Positions 1 to 10,725 of a DNA stretch of 64,000 nucleotides are shown here, in pieces; position 1 is the stretch's first letter; each line of letters opens with the position of its first letter. The stretch comes from Lineus longissimus (Eukaryota > Nemertea > Pilidiophora > Heteronemertea > Lineidae), in NCBI RefSeq assembly GCF_910592395.1, contig NC_088313.1, positions 18,802,437-18,866,436 of the forward strand. Direction: 5' to 3'. The notes beneath the pieces were generated by a model. That model was given only the letters and a program-made list of their open reading frames with translations, ran no database searches and was not told the DNA's origin. The position numbers and the translations under genes were made by a program.

Positions 1-2303
1 GCAACAGTGTAGGGAAACCATCAAGTCTCGAGCGATTAGGAGACAGGGTGCTGGTATCCTGGGTTGACCCTTGAAGTTTATTCGACAATGCAGCATCAAC
101 TGTCAGATTGTTCAGTTTCCTTAAGTTGTCGACCCTCTTCACTTTCACATCAGACTGAATAAGCAAAGGTACATCACTTGGTTCGCTGTCTTCTGTCTTG
201 AGTATTGGCAACTCAATCTTCTCAACATCATCAGCTGCGGTACTGACATCCTCAATCTTCTTGATCTCATCACAGATGTTTCCAATCGCTTTACCAAAGA
301 CGCCCAATTTTTCAAACATCTCCTCAAGACCATCAATGTAAGATTTCTTGGATTCCATCGAAACTTTGAGATCTATAAGATCAGCTACATCATGCCTTGC
401 TTCTTCATCGTCTGGTTTGATTTCCGCAATTTCTGGAAATTCATAATGTGTTACAACTTCTTGCTGGTCGGTTTGAGTTTTGGGTATCTCTCCTTCCTGT
501 GGTTCAGGATCAGCACAGGTAGCTTCTACTCCAGCGTTTCCTCCAGTTCCAACGTCAAGGACAGTTTCAATCACATCTTTGTCATTAAACTCCTCTACAA
601 CAGCATCTGCATCTTTACCAGCTCTTCCACCGTCAGACTTCTCTTCACTTTCGACGCCTAATTGTACTGAACCTGTTTCTTTTTCAGTTACCAAGTTCTC
701 TGTTTGTTCGTTTGCTCCAGATAGAAGATCATCTTTCATCTCAAAAGACGGCACTGCTACCTCTTTGGCAAGACTGGGGCTACATCGTTGTTCGTTATCG
801 CTTCCACTAGATTCCTCATCACCTCTCAACCAATCAGAATTCTCCGGCTGCAATTCCCGAAGAAGACTTATACCACGACTTTGGGCGCCATCTATCTGTA
901 GTGCTAACTTCTCACTGCGGCTCTTATCAGTCATACCATCCGACAGGGCTTCAACCCCATTCATACCCTTCTTTTTGTTTTCGATGAACTCAGTAAATCT
1001 GTTGAAATCGTACTCATCTTCTTCTGTGCTTTCTGAATCTGAGCTGCTTGATGTCTTCAAGGTATCATCACTATCACACGAAGATACAACCAGCTTCCTG
1101 CAACGATCATTTAGATTTACATCACCCAGTTTACAACACTGATCTTCAGAATATGACGACTCTGTTTTAACCAGCTCTGGTACAAGGGCATCAGTATCAG
1201 CTGCAAGTTGTTGACATTCTTCCTGGCGCGGTGTACTCTCATCTTCAGAACCTTCGGAATCTTTCTCAATCATGGAGAGGCTCAGACGAATATTAAAATC
1301 ATCCAAGTCTTTTTCATCATCTTTGCTGAGTATGAACGGTAGAAACCGGGACGACTTCTGTGTGTCAGTGGTGTCCACAGTCGTGACTGTATCTGTAACA
1401 TGTGCAGCCATAACCAAATCATCAACACTGCTGCAGGAATGACGTTCATACAGCCTACCCTGGCGAGTCTCACTTGGTGGGAAAACAGTCTCGATAGGCC
1501 CATCATACAAGAACAAATCATCATCATTGTCATCTCTAGGCTTGCGTGGATGGTGACCAACTCTTATCGGATGACGGGGAAAAGTACCGGAAACCAAATC
1601 ATCAAACCACTGCTCTTGTTCCGGGCGGACATGTAGAAGGCGAAGAATATCATCGGTGATTTTTAGGCTATCAGAGAATTTTGGTGCTTTCCCCAACTTT
1701 GCTGGTGAGATTGGGTAACGTGGAGTAAAGAAAGCGGCCCCAGGCTGCCTGCCTCGGTTCCTCCCCGGCTGGTGGACATCCTTCCCAAACTGACCCTTCG
1801 GATCTCGATTTGACTTCAACTTGTAGAAAACATAAGGACGAGGGGTATACTTATTCCGTCCTCCTGAAAACTTCTCTTGACTTTTGCTACGGTACCTTTG
1901 GCTATGGGAATGAGATCTCTGTGGTCCACGTGAACCCTTGCTATAGGATTCTGCAGACTTGCTTCCATACTTATTGATCTCGTGATCAGGTTTTCGTTGA
2001 TCTTGCCCAGGACTCGACGTTCCATGATCCCTGGATTTATGTCTTGGTTTCCTCCCTTTCTGACCTTCGTCTGATTCACCACTGCTCCCGCGAGACTGTG
2101 ATCGCCTCAGCTGTGGGTTAGATGCAGGGCGTTCTTGGTTCAGCTCACTTGGTGTAGCATGTTCGACATCAGAAGTTGCAGGTGACAGTTTGGCATTCTT
2201 CTTATGCCAGACAGTCATGACGGTGGTATTTGATTTTTCTTTGGGAGTTTGGGGAGTCTCTGTTCCATCCTTGTCAAGAAGTGCAGGGAAGGCATCATAG
2301 TAA
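1..2303 (-). CDS. KIAA0232: KIAA0232-like, giant exon (open to window edge)
   Basis: The reading frame stays open for more than 760 codons from a TTTTCAG acceptor at 2304 to base 1. It begins GYYDAFPALLDKDG, which aligns with YYEAFPPL of human KIAA0232, followed by VMTVWHKKNAKLSP (human MTVWNKSK). Next comes a basic Ser/Arg/Gly-rich stretch at about 2200-1800. A conserved-looking patch with EQEQWFDDLVSG (about 1600) corresponds loosely to the human PLWYTEPIAEYF region. After it the protein is very acidic (runs of D, E and S at about 1320-400). No catalytic motif is seen. A single huge exon carrying most of the protein is also how I recall the vertebrate gene. Plus-strand ORFs at 392-1142 are antisense shadows of it. 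Confidence 0.88.
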
Positions 2304-5300
2304 CTGAAAATAGAATTGAAGACAGGTGAGAAATTGGTCATTAAAAGCCCCATAGATTCATGTAGGTGATTCATAGAAGAGAAACACCCTTCAAATACAC
2401 GTGATGATCCGACTGATAGTAGGCTCTTATTCTGTAAGGAAAGTGAAACTGACCACTATTCTCTCATTTTTGAATGAGTTTATTGGAACAAGACTGACTC
2501 AGTAACTAGCTGGGAGCTGCAGGCCATCCTGCACACCAAAAAAATTGTGTCCAGGAAAGGACATTTGACAGCACTTTACAATGAATATTGCCCAGTTCCT
2601 TTTCTTGTTGGCTAAGTGAAGCGATCAATGCCAGTGATTCACCAGGGAGCAAGTTCTCATTCTTACCCTTCTCTGGTTGTATTGAGTTCTTCCTTCATCA
2701 AGCTCTCCTCAACATCTGGGACACACACAACAGCTGGGATGGGTGGGCTGGGTACAGCTGCAGGCGCTCTAGGAGAAGCAGACCTTGCAACAGGGGAGAC
2801 ACATACGCTTCCAGGGACTTCACATGTCGTTTCATCTGGAAAAGACATTTAAATTTCATAAGATGTGTTGAGAGAAAATCTTACTTTTTCTATAGAAGTT
2901 TCAACACAAAACCTTACATATCCAGCACTGATTAGTTATGACATGATGTAGGTTCATTTAGCGTCAATGCCTTGCATCACTTCTCAGTACCGATCAGAAA
3001 TCTACTCATCAAGTGAAAATATGAACGAAACATATACCTGTATGTCAAACGTTGTATTTTTTTATGACTGAGCAATCAACAAAATGTATTGTGCAATAGT
3101 TTCCAACTTCATTGTTGGGGTAAATTCCTATCATTGGCGACAAGCAACAGGGTACCAGCATTCCAATAGGGGGCACTGACTATTGCTACAGTACTCAGTA
3201 GGAGTCAAAACTCAGACAAAATTGATAATATGTTTCAATCACAATTCAATAATCTAGTAATGTAGCAGAGGCCACAGTTTTGCTGGTACACGTACCCTAT
3301 TTCTTGAACAATCATTCAGTGAACTATTTCCATGCCACATGACATCTGCAATACAAACCTTACTAAATTTCCAAACCAATATCTACTTCACATATTCTAC
3401 AATGTACCTAACTCACCAAGATGCTGCTGTTCCTTCAGTTTCCTATAGGTCTCCTCAACTAATTTCTTCAAACCTTCATCCTAAAGATACAAAAAGAAAA
3501 ATTCATAAATACACGATGAAATTATATAAATACAAAGGTGATGAATCACTGGTCAATGGTGGCAGATTTCCAGTATTCCAGAATGGCAGGCAGTCAGCAG
3601 GTCCTTGGTCATGGTGAATGACATCATCCAAAACAAACTGACCTAATTTTTTAATGTACTTTTGTGTAGGCCTACATCATTTTGTAAGAAAAAAGCCCCA
3701 TTTTCCTGATACATGTGAAAAGATGACAGCATGCCTACACCTACACTCTAAAGTGAGGCAGAAACTTTGGATAATATGTGTAGTAATATCATAAATATTT
3801 TGTGATGACAGATACCCACCCATGTAAATTGTCAAAAGATGCATTTTTTTCAAAGAGTCATTGTTATTGGGAAAGATACTCATTGTAAGTCAATTATTGC
3901 ATAGAAATAGAATTACAAGCATCATTTTAGACTGCCTTATTGTCAGCTTTTTACATCAACACACATACAGTGTTTACATGTATTTCTTACCAGTTATTTC
4001 TATAGCATATAGGCTCAAATGATGACCAGGAAATCAGTTACATTGTAATTTACTCTCAACAGTCACATTGTTTACAAATAATTGCCACACATGTGCTTCA
4101 CTACGACTGCAAAGGCAGGGAATGATCAATATTAAATCAGACATGTCTGAATGTATATCACTAACAGGGTCAATGACCTCATAACCTCACCCATGCAATG
4201 AAGCATTATGTTGTTAAACATTTTTCACTACATCAATCTAGTAGAAAGCTCTGATCAGGTTGATCAGAACATAAAATTGATTGTGTAGCAGGAGGTCTCG
4301 CATGGTCTGGAAAAAGTCAAAGCCTATTCAGCATGTATATGTACACAACAGCTTGAATGGTACCTTTCAAATTGGAAAAAGTTTTTCTGGGTCAACCTTT
4401 TGTAGAGCAACAATGCTGCACTTGAATTGAATTCCATGATACCTCTTGGTACACCATGCAGGTCTACTAAAATAAGTCACCAGCCTGACAACACGCGACA
4501 AGGAAGTTAAGTCTAGGGGGAAAAGTCAGTACATACTATGTACGGCATAACACACTATGGCAGACACGCTTTTTACAATCAGTAAACAAACATAAACACA
4601 TGCATGCAACAAGCGGAGATCAGTGGCATAGTGGTTAGAGTGCTAGGCTCATTATCAGGAGGCAGTGGGTTCGACTATCGGAAGATTTACTGTTGTTTTG
4701 TATTGGTGTCCTTGAGCAAGACATTCAAACATATTTGCTTCTTTTCACCCAGGTTGTGTACATGGGTACTGACCAGGAGTGCAATGGACCAGCATTCTGT
4801 CCAGGGGAAGTTATACTGCTCATGCTGGTCGCTTTTAGTCTACAGACCAACAAGTCACATTTGAGAAAGGGCAATAATATGGTACAACATGCAGTCATAC
4901 CTTTTCAGTCACATCAGACACTGACATGAGACATTCAACAGCAACTGTCTTCTTCATCTCCTCTCCATCAACTGACCAGCGACGATCACCCTTCTTCATC
5001 CTAGTCTTCCCCTTTGGAGGAAACTCCTTCTTCCCTTGTACCAAGTCCTTCTTCATTGGGAACAGATCCGACTCGATGTGCTCGAACTCGAAGCTGTCCT
5101 GCTGCAGAATGCTCAGTATATAGCGAGTATAAATCATGGCATCAATGCCCCTTGTCTCCAACTCCTGGCCAAGCCAGGCCTGTATGGAAGAGGTTGGCAT
5201 GGCCGAGTCCAGGGACATCTTACTCTCGGGATACCGCATCTAGGAAAACCATCTTGGCACAAAACTTAGAATAAAAGTCTGGATAACCATGTTCAATGGC

Positions 5301-5489
5301 AATAAAAGCCATATTTGTTTCTATTTTAAAATGAAAGGATAGGCTTAAAGCCTGATGGCCAATTCAGCCAGTCTACTGCCAAGCCATTTCAGGTTCTTCG
5401 ATGTTGTGTCCGTGAAGACTGTTGGACTGTTCTTTTCTTACATAGCATATCGAATTATCACTCACAGAATCCATGTTGCTTGGCGAGAT
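1..5489 (-). CDS. KIAA0232: KIAA0232-like protein, 5' part (3' end beyond window)
   Basis: Five minus-strand exons join with consistent phases: 5489-5466 (start codon at 5474-5472), 5239-4901, 3480-3417, 2835-2667 and 2303-1, giving about 961 residues before the left edge. Human KIAA0232 has about 1,395. Blocks recalled from the vertebrate protein recur in order. IQAWLGQELETRGIDAMIYT matches its N-terminal domain. EEMKK..AVECL..VSD follows, then LVEETYRKLKEQQ, then YYDAFPAL and MTVWHKK. The rest is acidic and serine-rich with few clear domains. The family is uncharacterised, so no molecular function is assigned. Each junction has a pyrimidine-rich acceptor and a GTGAGT, GTATGA or GTAAGA donor. 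The first exon is a 24-nt micro-exon coding only M-D-S; an alternative start is the Met at 5239. The gene is divergent to EPG5, about 16 kb away. Confidence 0.9.
2304..3416 (-). other. KIAA0232-like introns around the 2667-2835 exon
   Basis: The intervals 2304-2666 and 2836-3416 are A/T-rich intronic sequence with no repeat or RNA gene that I can support. The 169-nt exon between them (2667-2835) encodes a Pro/Ala/Ser-rich linker (SPRAPAAVPSPPIPAVV) that is not conserved in the human protein as I recall it, so its boundaries rest on splice sites and phase alone. Confidence 0.55.
4617..4870 (+). repeat. tRNA-headed SINE in KIAA0232-like intron
   Basis: A pol III A box (TGGCATAGTGGTTAGAGTGC, about 4624-4643) and a B box (GGTTCGACTAT, about 4668-4678) lie a tRNA-like distance apart. 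They are followed by a central segment with CCTTGAGCAAGACATT and CACCCAGG..TGTACATGGGTAC. From memory, that second part matches the conserved central domain of widespread animal SINEs (probably the Meta-type domain); the subfamily is inferred. The element is antisense to the host gene. The 3' end is set only roughly because no clear tail or target duplication is visible. Confidence 0.7.
4901..5239 (-). CDS. KIAA0232: KIAA0232-like, conserved N-terminal domain exon
   Basis: This 113-codon exon has phase 0 at both ends. It carries the family signature WLGQELETRGIDAMIYTRY, a predicted helical block of about 60 residues, then a Lys-rich segment and EEMKKTVAVECLMSVSD. The acceptor is TTTTCCTAG just before the ATG at 5239, and the donor is AAAAG/GTATGA at 4900. 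Because the acceptor abuts the ATG, an upstream exon must exist. The best candidate ends ATGGATTCT/GTGAGT at 5466, with a good start context (A at -3, G at +4), and adds three residues in frame. Confidence 0.85.
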
Positions 5490-7160
5490 CTGAAGTAGAA
5501 ACACAAAAATATAATGAGACAAATTGCAGAGACTTTACGCACATGTCACGACAAGGTACCAAACACATTGTTGGTCAAGCTAGAGATTCACTCACGCAGA
5601 AGTGGCAATACAATATCATGTAACGTTAACTGTTCTCCGAATGCGTATTTGTTTTGTCTTGGACATGTCGGAACTGGTTTGTCTTCATTGTATCACATCA
5701 TACCACACACGAGTCGGAAACCACGGTGAGTTGATATCAAATCACAGTCGCGAAACAATCACAAAAAAGTTGATGATCGACCGAGTGCTGGTCAAAAAAT
5801 ACCTACAAAAATACTTTAGTTTATGGTTGGCAGGTATCAGATTCGATTTCTAATCTCCGACTAAAGCTTCGATGATTTTGCTAACGTGTCCTGGCTCCCT
5901 AGCGAATTAGAGGCTTTCGTTTGTCAAAACGTACGTGTTGTTTGTGCTGTTGTTGCGGGGACAAACTCTGAAACTGATCGAGATCGGTCGACATGGATTT
6001 TTGAAGGTGAAATGGAGAGGCCACGGATGGTATCTTAAGGCTTTGATTTTAAAGCCGACTCGTTTAAAATGTCCCTTATACCATCATTATTTGTTATATA
6101 TATGCAATTATGAGTAAAAGACAGCAAATGGGCGAAAAAACGCTGTTATGACGACCTTTTTCAGGAAATGTCATCAGCTGCAAATTCGCCTGATCACTTT
6201 AGCAGTGCGAAGCTAAAGGTACCGACGGAATTACTTACGCAAAATAGTGACTAGTTTATATAGCTACAGCATGCACGAAGTACTATTCAAGAAGCATTAT
6301 TTTCAAATCATCATAATAATGAAACAATTTACAACCAAAGCGTTATAAAATTTTGCAATCTTTTACCGTATTTATGATATTTTGAGGTCGGCGCACCTGT
6401 TGGGAACTACTTTAAAGCGTAGGATTTAGGATTTTATTTTATTTGACCTCGTTCCTAGTTAGCGTTTACGATCTATGGTCTCACAAGCCAGTGGGGATCA
6501 AAAAACTAGTTCTTAAATCTCGGGCGATTACCATGGATAGATGGGCCTACTCTATCTCTATTGGTACTTGTTCAAATGTAAATGTCCGAGGTATTTTGTG
6601 AAGGGGTGGATCTGACGATTATTTGAGGAAAATATTAGCTTCTTCTGTGCACTTACGCGGTGAGCAGGCCCTGCATGCTATTTATAGCTCAACAGGAAGT
6701 TGACAGAGACGGGTTCCTGTGACATTGCACATGTTCTCAAGGTAAAATTTCGAGGGCAAAAAACTCAAACAAAAGCCGCAAAGACACCCTATTTTTATAT
6801 AAAATATTGAAATAGTTGACAGTTGGCTTTCTCAGGGTGATGAGTTGATGTGTATGAATTTTTTTTCATCATCCTTGATAATCCTGAAGTTATAAGGCAT
6901 AAAGGTGAAATTTTTCAAACTAGCGTTAACATACAGGGTATCTCAAGCATTGTGTTGCATCACTGTCTATGCATGATTGTAGTGTACGTCTAGACGACGT
7001 TGAAACTAGGCCAGATGTATTCTAGAAGTGACAAGCTGTTCAGAAATGTATAGGTTTGTGTGAGAGTAAGATACTGCCAAGACTCCAGCCGCTGGAACTG
7101 GGTTATGCATGAAATGACGTCGCGTCATTTTTGGAGGCAGGTAGGCCTGGCCTCCTCACC
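5490..7160. other. Upstream region of KIAA0232-like gene, no gene seen
   Basis: No exon with good splice sites or family similarity was found here. It probably holds the KIAA0232-like 5' UTR exon and promoter, since a TTTCTACTTCAG acceptor at 5490 implies an upstream non-coding exon. I could not place the transcription start. Short ORFs here have no recognisable product. Confidence 0.4.
7112..7130. promoter_or_regulatory. Palindromic TGACG/CGTCA motif
   Basis: A perfect inverted repeat AAATGACG-TCG-CGTCATTT contains two bZIP (CRE/ATF-like) half-sites. It lies about 1.6 kb upstream of the KIAA0232-like start codon and just before a long hairpin. A regulatory role is only suggested by the palindrome. 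Confidence 0.25.
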
Positions 7161-7328
7161 GGTTAGTGAGACCATGGACTTCATGAAAGAACTACGCCAT
7201 CGCCATCTCAAGGGCAATGTAGGAACTGAAAATACCGTGAAAATACGTTTGGTATTTTCAGTTCCTATATTGCCCTGGAGATGGCGATGGCGTAGTTCTT
7301 CGATGAAGTCCATGAGACTCCGATAACC
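7161..7328. repeat. Long near-perfect hairpin (inverted repeat, about 76-bp arms)
   Basis: The left arm 7161-7236 and right arm 7251-7328 are reverse complements with few mismatches, separated by a 14-nt loop. The outer ends are GGTTA and TAACC. Because of the symmetry both strands encode nearly the same peptide (MDF.(K/E)ELRHRHL.GN.GTENT). The DNA would form a long stem as RNA. It could be a recent inverted duplication, a foldback transposon remnant or a hairpin-RNA locus; no flanking target duplication is obvious. Confidence 0.75.
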
Positions 7329-7434
7329 AGCTCAAAGAGGGGGATTTGGGCCACGTGTGATGTACATGGTTCGGCTGAAGGTGAATAAGAGATCATTGAT
7401 TTTATCCCTGACCGACGGATATCATTTTGCATTG

Positions 7435-8504
7435 CCCCCCCCCTCACCGAAAGGCAGTGCACTGAAAATGACTGCATCACACTGTTTTTGACTGAAAGCC
7501 CCACTGCATATGACTGTCTTAGGCATGTTGTTGTTTCTTAATGTTTTAAAACCACTGATTTTGACTGAAAAGACCACTGCAAAGCACTGCCACTTGCATA
7601 TCATTATGGTCGACATATTTCAAAAACACTGCCTATTACTGAAAGACCACTGATTTCCACTTCTCCAACTCTGATCGAACCCGTGGCATTTTCAACATGA
7701 CTAAAAACCACGTTGAGTGTAAAGCACTGGTAATTGCAGACAAAGTCAGTGTTACCCATCATGCAACCTGAGAGTGAGACAGGAAGCCAGTAGGATTGAA
7801 TTTGCATGTCAACCATCATTCAAGACAAGAAATCATGGTAGCTCTTCATATTTCTCGATATTTACCCGAAATTTGATATTTAGAATAGGGGAGTTTTAGA
7901 CAGTTCGAATTGGAACACATAAGGAACCAAGTGAATGCAAAAGGGTAATCTAGACAGGTACTGAAGTTGTATTTTCAGCAAGGCTGTAGGTGCTGTAGGG
8001 CTAATTTATGAATACCCACTGCAAGATATCTGCATTGGGACTGGGAGCTGTGCAGTCAACAGCTGGTGTGGGCATCAATACACATCAATCGGTCTGTTAG
8101 ATCATTATTTTCGAGGCCGTGTGCAGTTACTTTATTTGGACATCAATTTGGTCTTCAATCCCCGACATCACTGATAGTAGCTATTGTGCCATGTGTGGTT
8201 TTGTGTTTACCACACTCGACCACTGTCAGTGTCATTATTGCCTCAGTGACAAAGTCTGCACCGACGTGGGTCAAGGACATAAATTTGTCGTCTATTTACC
8301 ACTGCTTATGACTTCCTGGCCTCTTAATTTTGATTGCTGCTTAACTGCTTGCTTTGGTAAACCGTCGGTGACTGAAAAACTTTCCCTATGACTGCTTTCC
8401 AGTTCCACTGATTTCAACACTGCCATAAAAATGTAAGGTAACACTGCAACCTGACTGAATCCTGACTGACACCACACTGCTTTTCGGTTCGCGCGCCCCC
8501 CCCC
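7435..8504. mobile_element. 1.07-kb TIR element with subterminal ACTG-type motif clusters
   Basis: The ends share an inverted motif: ACCGAAAGGCAGTG on the left (about 7446) and its complement CACTGCTTTTCGGT on the right (about 8475). Next to both ends are dense copies of CACTG and ACTGAAA motifs (about 7450-7700 and 8365-8480), like the subterminal transposase-binding repeats of hAT-type and some other DNA transposons. A C9 run borders each end. No transposase ORF is present, so this is non-autonomous. The superfamily is not assigned. Confidence 0.55.
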
Positions 8505-8700
8505 AAATGTTCATAAATTTCTCACAGTCATAATTTTACCCCCAATCAAGAAAATCATGTATTCTATTTTGTTTGGATTTGCTATTCTAAATTGTTCATG
8601 ACATTTTTTAATCCAATAGATTAATCCCCAAAAGAATCTTTAATGGAATAAAAGCTGTTTCTTGTTGAAAACAAAAAAATCTGACCAACCTGACTTACAA

Positions 8701-8917
8701 CAGGGTGTTAATCAAGTGTTACTGCTAATTTTTGACTGAATTCTTTCAAAAAGAAGTTTGGCAATGAAAATTGTGAATGAATGGCTAAGTATCATTCAGG
8801 TTTTCACCATTTTTCCTTTTGGTTTTTATTGGAAGAAACTGTTAAAGGAAAAAAAACCAACCACATATGAAAAATTATTCAACACTACAACTAGCAACAC
8901 TATTGATTAACACCCTG
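8701..8917. mobile_element. 217-bp MITE-like inverted-repeat element
   Basis: It begins CAGGGTGTTAATCAAGTGTT and ends AACACTATTGATTAACACCCTG, giving terminal inverted repeats of about 25 bp with small gaps. The interior is A/T-rich and non-coding. Target duplication is unclear. Confidence 0.6.
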
Positions 8918-9902
8918 TAATATTTCCAAATCAGTCCCCCCAAAATCAAACTGGTCACTTATTCATAAATACTTTTGGCCAATCACATTACCAACTTGGA
9001 TTAGCCTCGGCCATCTGACACCTTTGTTTGATTGTTTGGAGCGACAAAAGACATAGCCAACCTCAAGAGAATGTGTGGGAGTGTTACATAAAACCACTAC
9101 CTGTCACATTTATGCCTTCCAATGCTTGCTTTGGCTTGGACTGTAGTGCAGGCTGAACATTCATTGCAGCAAGGTGCACATGGCTTTGCTTGAATTTTGA
9201 CTTATTTCAACATCTGAAATAGCAAAATTACTTGTGTTTAGCACAAATCTTCTACAAGGTGGGTATCACCTGTATAAATGAAGCTTGACGTTATTCATGT
9301 TTTATTTTTATAGGCCCAATTGATTTTTGAAGAGGGCAACTTGTCTTTGTATTTTTCAATACAGAGAAAGAATCTACCTCCAAGAACCATTTTAAGGATT
9401 GCCAAAAAGCACAATGGCACTAGACTATGACCCATCATACCACCAAAACATGAACTGCCCAGCATCAATTTGCTGCCGGTATAGGCATTATGTGGAAGTG
9501 GAATTGAACAAACACCCTTCGGTATATACAAAATATGAAATTTCAGTGATTCAACGGCCATATTTGAATTTTGATCTTGCCGAAATTTGGCGTACACATA
9601 GAGGGACTTAGATTCATCCTTCAACCAAATAAGAACCATCTCAATTGAAAAACAAAATATAACCAGTTGGTGAAATAATGGAATTTGAACCCTGTCGGTC
9701 CGTGACCTTGAGAGGTTGGTCAAGTCAACAACCCCGATCATAATAGAACCCAAGAAGTATGTAAAAATTCTTGAAATGAAAAATGAGTCAAGTACATAAA
9801 TTTTAGTCAAATTATGCCCCTTTTATAGGACAGATGGCTATTCGTACTATAGGTCACTGAGAAAAAGATGAAAAATTGCTCTCAACTTAAGGAATTTGGA
9901 AC
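8918..9902. other. Intergenic, nothing supported
   Basis: A/T-rich intergenic sequence. A 171-codon minus-strand ORF (9295-9810) has no recognisable motif and no splice or conservation support, so it is treated as chance or decayed repeat. Confidence 0.4.
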
Positions 9903-9999
9903 TATGCATTTGTGCCAATTTATCATTACAGATGACGTATACCTTGTTCGCAATTGCAACAAAAGATTCTCACTGGTGTGGTTTGCAAGGTGAAGGGTT
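9903..9999. repeat. Diverged direct repeat, copy 1
   Basis: It shares long tracts with 10621-10725 in the same orientation, for example TATGCATTTGT.CCAATTTAT, CATTACAGATG and CTTGT.CGCAATTGCAAC. The copies lie about 720 bp apart and flank a separate inverted-repeat element. Confidence 0.6.
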
Positions 10000-10285
10000 A
10001 CATGTAGGTATGTATAATATAGTATTAGATTCTGACTTTCCAATTGGTTAGAGAGGTGCCATAATGTCAAATGACAAAAGATATGAGAATTGCGTGCTTT
10101 TGCGCAAAAGAACTGGAGAGTACAATCGGGTCACTAAATCAGGAGGCCATATTTGAAGCGGTTATGCCATCTCATTGGTTGCTAGTTTTGGGTTGACCAT
10201 GAGTTTTGAGAAATGAACTATAGCTCACATTTTTTGAAGAAGTACAAGGCCACAGCTCTGTCCTTCTGATGGTCCAATTGGATTT

Positions 10286-10489
10286 TTCATACAAACTACT
10301 GGCTATTCTTACGACGGTTATATTCACTTTTGTGTCTTAATCCTAAACCTAACCCAGACCCAAACCCTTCCTCCTAGCACTGACCCAAACCCTAACCCTT
10401 TTCCCAAGTCACCAATCTCAACTCCCTAATTCCCAAAATTGCATAAATCCTTGTTATAACTAGTCGTAAGAATGGCAAACTTGTATGAA
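10286..10489. mobile_element. 204-bp inverted-repeat element with telomere-like interior
   Basis: The terminal motif TTCATACAA...TTCTTACGAC is repeated in inverse at the right end (GTCGTAAGAATGG...TTGTATGAA). The interior (about 10338-10404) is a degenerate run of CCTAAACC, CCCAAACC and CCCTAACCC words resembling an interstitial telomere repeat. No coding capacity. Confidence 0.6.
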
Positions 10490-10620
10490 ATAAAAGGAAT
10501 AAAGTCTATCTATTTCATGAAGGAAACCTAATTCATGACTAAAAATGATGTATAATTCAACATCATATTTAAGCAGTAATTTCATGACTAAAAACACTAG
10601 AATTGCTGTAAATAGTGCAT

Positions 10621-10725
10621 TATGCATTTGTTCCAATTTATCATTACAGATGCCACAAACCTTGTCCGCAATTGCAACTGAAGATTTTTGGATGAACCGC
10701 AAGACGATCGGATGAAGGGTATGCA
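10621..10725. repeat. Diverged direct repeat, copy 2
   Basis: Second copy of the 9903-9999 sequence. The copies share the TATGCATTTG start and the CGCAATTGCAAC core but differ at their 3' ends. Confidence 0.6.

Noticed and set aside
392-1142. Plus-strand ORFs of 89 and 220 codons
   Set aside because: Antisense shadows of the giant KIAA0232-like exon, whose minus frame is open throughout and matches the family.
9295-9810. 171-codon minus-strand ORF
   Set aside because: No recognisable domain, no codon or splice support, A/T-rich surroundings.
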